Source: Lachnospiraceae bacterium
Lineage (GTDB): Bacteria > Bacillota > Clostridia > Lachnospirales > Lachnospiraceae
Assembly: GCA_902363555.1 (NCBI GenBank)
Contig: CABJAM010000006.1
Span: forward strand, 517,192 to 542,219
Direction of reading: 5' to 3'
Length of the DNA: 25,028 nt
Shown: positions 22,314 to 25,028 of the stretch, in pieces
Numbering within the stretch: position 1 is the first letter of the stretch
Layout of the letters: the number at the start of each line of letters is the position of its first letter
Notes under the pieces: generated by a model
Seen by the model: only the letters and a program-made list of their open reading frames with translations
Database searches by the model: none
What the model was told of the DNA's origin: nothing
Program-made: the position numbers and the translations under genes

Positions 22314-22338
22314 ACGATTGTGCGCATCTGCATAAATA
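22310..22338 (+). promoter_or_regulatory. Candidate promoter of the GH2 gene
   Basis: TTACAC (22310-22315), 17 bp, TAAATA (22333-22338). The -35 overlaps the right arm of the operator dyad, a layout expected when an AraC protein contacts the polymerase. Confidence 0.5.
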
Positions 22339-22387
22339 CGTGCAGGATTCATTATTTAAAATAGAAAAAATCAGGAGGAGATTTATT

Positions 22388-24133
22388 ATGAACGTATTGA
22401 CCTTGGATTCCACAATGAACGCAGCCATTCCCCGCCCGGAGCACCCAAACCCGCAATTGAAGCGGCAGCATTGGCAAAATCTCAACGGAGCATGGGATTT
22501 TATGTTTGATTTTAGTGCCAGCGGAATGGAACGGAAGCTTTATGAACATGCGGACTATACGGAAACGATCCAGGTTCCCTTTTGTCCGGAAAGTGAACTG
22601 AGTGGTATCGGTTTTAAGGATTTCATCCCATGCTGCTGGTATCACCGGTGCTTTGATATTACAGAGGAACAATTGTCCGGCCGCATCCATCTGCATTTTG
22701 GCGCCGTGGATTATGAAGCCCATGTGTTTGTCAATGGGAAGAAGGCGGGCGTACATAAGGGCGGTTATGCGTCTTTTTGTATCGATATAACCCCGTTTGC
22801 GGCGGCTGGCGAAAATGAACTGACGGTCTGTGTTTATGACGATGTCCGCAGCCGGAAGCAGCCGCGGGGAAAGCAGAGCAGCCAGTTTTATTCCCACGAT
22901 TGTGATTATACGAGGACGACCGGCATATGGCAGACTGTATGGCTGGAGTTTGTGCCGAAAACCTATATAAAATCCCTGCGGTATTATCCCAATGTTTCCG
23001 CGGGAACACTGGCTATCCAGGGTCAAGTGGAGGGCTGTTCTACTTTCACGGCACAGGCATTTTATGATGGAAAGAGCTGTGGCACGGCCAGCGCTGATTG
23101 TGAGAACGGCTCGGTATTTGTTGTTGTGCCGCTGACGGAGAAGCATTTGTGGCAGGTGGGCGAGGGCAATTTATATGATCTGGTACTAACCTTTGGGGAG
23201 GACCGTGTGGAAAGTTATTTCGGACTCCGGGAGGTACGCATGGACGGTTACCGCTTTTTGCTCAACGGCAAGTCGGTTTTCCAGCGGCTCGTTCTGGATC
23301 AGGGCTTCTATCCGGATGGCATCTACACCGCGCCGGAAGCGACTGCATTGGAAAAGGACATCCTGCTTTCTATGGCCGCGGGCTTTAACGGCGCCAGACT
23401 CCATCAGAAGGTTTTTGAACCGCTGTTCCTTTACTATTGCGATGCTCACGGCTATCTGGCCTGGGGGGAGACGGGAAACTGGGGGCTGGATATCAGCGAT
23501 TACAACGCTTATGCGGCCTTTGAACCGGAATGGCTGGAAATTCTTGAAAGAGATTTTAACCATCCGGCGATTATCGGCTGGTGTCCGTTTAATGAAACGT
23601 GGGATACCGACCGGCGTAAGCAGGTGGACAGTATATTGAGCCAGATTTACCGGGTGACCAAGCTCTATGACCCGACCCGGCCATGCATTGATACAAGCGG
23701 TAATTACCATGTGATTACGGATATTTATGATCTCCACGATTACGAGCAGGACCCGGCAATTTTCCGTGAAGCCTATGACGCCTTTGGCCGGGGCGAGGGG
23801 CCTTTTAGGGAGACGTACCCCAAACGCCAGCATTACACCGAAGGGCTGCCATTTTTTATCAGCGAGTATGGCGGGATCAAGTGGGCGCCGGGCCGTCCGG
23901 ACGGCGCATGGGGGTATGGCGACGGACCGAAGACGGAGACTGAGTTTATTGAAAGATATCAGGGGCTGACTGCCGCCCTGCTGGAAAATCCCCGGATGAT
24001 GGGCTTTTGCTACACGCAGTTGACCGATGTGGAACAGGAGTGTAACGGGATTTATTACTATGACCGTTCACCAAAGGTGGATGTGTCTGTCTTTTATGAC
24101 ATAAATACACAAAAGGCGGCCATCGAAGACTGA
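22388..24133 (+). CDS. Glycoside hydrolase family 2 (beta-galactosidase/beta-glucuronidase-like)
   Basis: The 581-residue cytoplasmic retaining exo-glycosidase has a sugar-binding jelly-roll at about 15-190 (RQHWQNLNGAWDFMFD, VNGKKAGVHKGGYASF and DYTRTTGIWQTVWLEF), an immunoglobulin-like domain at about 190-285, and a TIM-barrel at 290-581. The acid/base is E403 (WCPFNETWD) and the nucleophile E493 (FFISEYGGIKW). It is shorter than E. coli LacZ and near beta-glucuronidase length, but the NxK glucuronate-binding motif was not found, so the sugar is uncertain. ATG 22388 has AGGAGGAG nine bases upstream. It is a single gene under the divergent AraC regulator. Confidence 0.93.
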   Translation: MNVLTLDSTMNAAIPRPEHPNPQLKRQHWQNLNGAWDFMFDFSASGMERKLYEHADYTETIQVPFCPESELSGIGFKDFIPCCWYHRCFDITEEQLSGRIHLHFGAVDYEAHVFVNGKKAGVHKGGYASFCIDITPFAAAGENELTVCVYDDVRSRKQPRGKQSSQFYSHDCDYTRTTGIWQTVWLEFVPKTYIKSLRYYPNVSAGTLAIQGQVEGCSTFTAQAFYDGKSCGTASADCENGSVFVVVPLTEKHLWQVGEGNLYDLVLTFGEDRVESYFGLREVRMDGYRFLLNGKSVFQRLVLDQGFYPDGIYTAPEATALEKDILLSMAAGFNGARLHQKVFEPLFLYYCDAHGYLAWGETGNWGLDISDYNAYAAFEPEWLEILERDFNHPAIIGWCPFNETWDTDRRKQVDSILSQIYRVTKLYDPTRPCIDTSGNYHVITDIYDLHDYEQDPAIFREAYDAFGRGEGPFRETYPKRQHYTEGLPFFISEYGGIKWAPGRPDGAWGYGDGPKTETEFIERYQGLTAALLENPRMMGFCYTQLTDVEQECNGIYYYDRSPKVDVSVFYDINTQKAAIED

Positions 24134-24140
24134 TAGGACA

Positions 24141-24169
24141 TTGAGAATTTTGTTAAAAAGGCGTATAAT
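24141..24169 (+). promoter_or_regulatory. Promoter of the LytTR regulator gene
   Basis: TTGAGA (24141-24146), 17 bp, TATAAT (24164-24169), a good sigma-A promoter starting 7 bp after the GH2 stop and ending 59 bp before the next start. Confidence 0.7.
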
Positions 24170-24228
24170 GGTGGCAATTCAAGTTTCAGATAAGTCTGCG
24201 CATAACAGCGTGCAAGTGAGGTGATCGG

Positions 24229-24930
24229 ATGTTACGTATAGCTGTTTGTGATGATGATCCAAATGCAGTTGCCAAACATAAGGATATAGCAATATGCTGC
24301 CTTAGCCAATGCGGATGTGTGGGGGAAATTGCCACTTATACGACCAGTGAGAATCTGCTTTATGATATTACGGAGGACAATATTTTCTTTGATCTGATTT
24401 TACTGGATATTGAAATGCCGGGAAATACGGGCATGGAGATTGCCGAAAAAGTCAAAACCTGTCTGCCCAATGTGAAGATTATTTTTATTACTTCGCATAT
24501 CGAATATGCCATAGACGCTTTTGAACTGTCAATTTTTCGATATGTGCCGAAAAATGATATAGATAAGCGGCTTGCCACCGCTATAAAGGATGCCATAAAG
24601 CTGATCGTTCTGGAAGAAGGGAAAACCTATACGATTCAGACGAACAGCCGCCTTGAAAAGATCCCGTACAGGGAGATCTACTATATCGAACGTGACGGGA
24701 AAAATGCAAGTATTACCGCTGCCGGCGGCGTATCTAAGGTGCGCAAAAGTCTGCAGCAGGTTTACGGAGAATTGAACGCCGAGGAATTTATCTATATTGA
24801 CCGGGGCTGCATTGTCAATATGATCCATATTATGCAGATTAAAGATCATACGGCAGTTCTGAAAACGGGCGAATCTCTTCCCATAAGCCGCACTCATTTA
24901 CAGGAGGTTAAATCACAGATTAACAGTTAG
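24229..24930 (+). CDS. LytTR-type response regulator
   Basis: The 233-residue cytoplasmic regulator (AgrA/LytR type) has a receiver domain at 1-120, with acidic pocket D8-D10 (CDDDP), phosphoacceptor D60 (LILLDIEMPGNTGMEI), T/S near 88 (IFITSHIEYAIDAFE) and the conserved lysine in YVPKNDIDKR. A LytTR DNA-binding domain follows at about 132-232 (IYYIERDGKNASI, then EEFIYIDRGCIVNMIHI). Such regulators answer peptide-sensing kinases and control quorum, cell-surface or bacteriocin genes. ATG 24229 follows GAGGTGAT. No sensor kinase is present upstream; one could lie beyond the window, although the 98 bases after the stop show no start. Confidence 0.93.
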   Translation: MLRIAVCDDDPNAVAKHKDIAICCLSQCGCVGEIATYTTSENLLYDITEDNIFFDLILLDIEMPGNTGMEIAEKVKTCLPNVKIIFITSHIEYAIDAFELSIFRYVPKNDIDKRLATAIKDAIKLIVLEEGKTYTIQTNSRLEKIPYREIYYIERDGKNASITAAGGVSKVRKSLQQVYGELNAEEFIYIDRGCIVNMIHIMQIKDHTAVLKTGESLPISRTHLQEVKSQINS

Positions 24931-25028
24931 GTAGTGTCAAGTGATTTATGAAAAACTGAGTCAAAGAAAAACGGCTCAAAAGAACCTTGAAAATTGCAGA
25001 TATTGATGATTTAGACCTTTGGGCTTTG
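24931..25028. other. Window end: no gene seen, possible mobile-element edge
   Basis: After the LytTR stop, GTAGTGTCAAGTGATTTATG begins at 24931. This resembles the outer end of some Firmicute insertion sequences, but the match is from memory and the partner end is not in the window. One minus-strand frame stays open to the edge without a recognisable motif. Confidence 0.2.

Overview
The window looks like chromosome of a gut-type Firmicute, most likely a Lachnospiraceae-like Clostridium relative. This is inferred from near-even base composition, strong AGGAGG ribosome-binding sites, YesM/YesN-type and AraC-type sugar regulators beside cytoplasmic glycosidases, a VTC-domain protein, a Y-family polymerase paired with a YolD-like gene, and a two-subunit C-glycoside deglycosidase. 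No rRNA, tRNA, CRISPR array, prophage or complete insertion sequence was seen.

Layout. 1-447: a very large imperfect inverted repeat with no credible gene. 448-2906: a MerR-family regulator divergent from a MATE efflux pump, separated by four 40-bp tandem repeats and a MerR-type promoter with a 19-bp spacer. 3142-3423: a small lipoprotein with a Thr-Asp-Ala-Pro repeat. 3800-5209: a MocR/GabR-type regulator, divergent from 5386-6048, a VTC-fold protein whose active site looks eroded. 6129-6225: a segment that can fold into a compact three-way junction ending in a T-run. 6320-7837: a cytoplasmic DUF5060/DUF4038/DUF5605 glycosidase, convergent with a YesN/YesM two-component pair (7782-10317). 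10393-11538: a lipoprotein MsrA-MsrB fusion. 11789-13379: a Y-family polymerase and YolD-like pair behind a LexA-like box.

13521-15048 holds the beta and alpha subunits of a C-glycoside deglycosidase, the enzyme type that breaks the carbon-carbon bond between a sugar and a flavonoid or anthraquinone after the sugar has been oxidised. 15372-21298 is a tightly coupled five-gene unit: a large lipoprotein, two dissimilar membrane subunits, an ABC ATPase, and a membrane-anchored surface protein with octapeptide repeats and a roughly 190-residue Gly/Asp/Ser linker. Its function is unknown and it is the best candidate here for an undescribed system. 21311-24133: an AraC regulator divergent from a GH2 glycosidase, with nested dyads between them. 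24229-24930: a LytTR response regulator.

How the parts may work together (inference). The GH2 enzyme, the DUF5060-type glycosidase and the C-deglycosidase are all soluble and intracellular, and each has its own promoter or regulator. This suits a bacterium that imports small plant glycosides and removes their sugars inside the cell. MATE efflux and the surface lipoprotein MsrAB would deal with toxic aglycones and oxidative damage. No sugar or glycoside transporter is present in the window.
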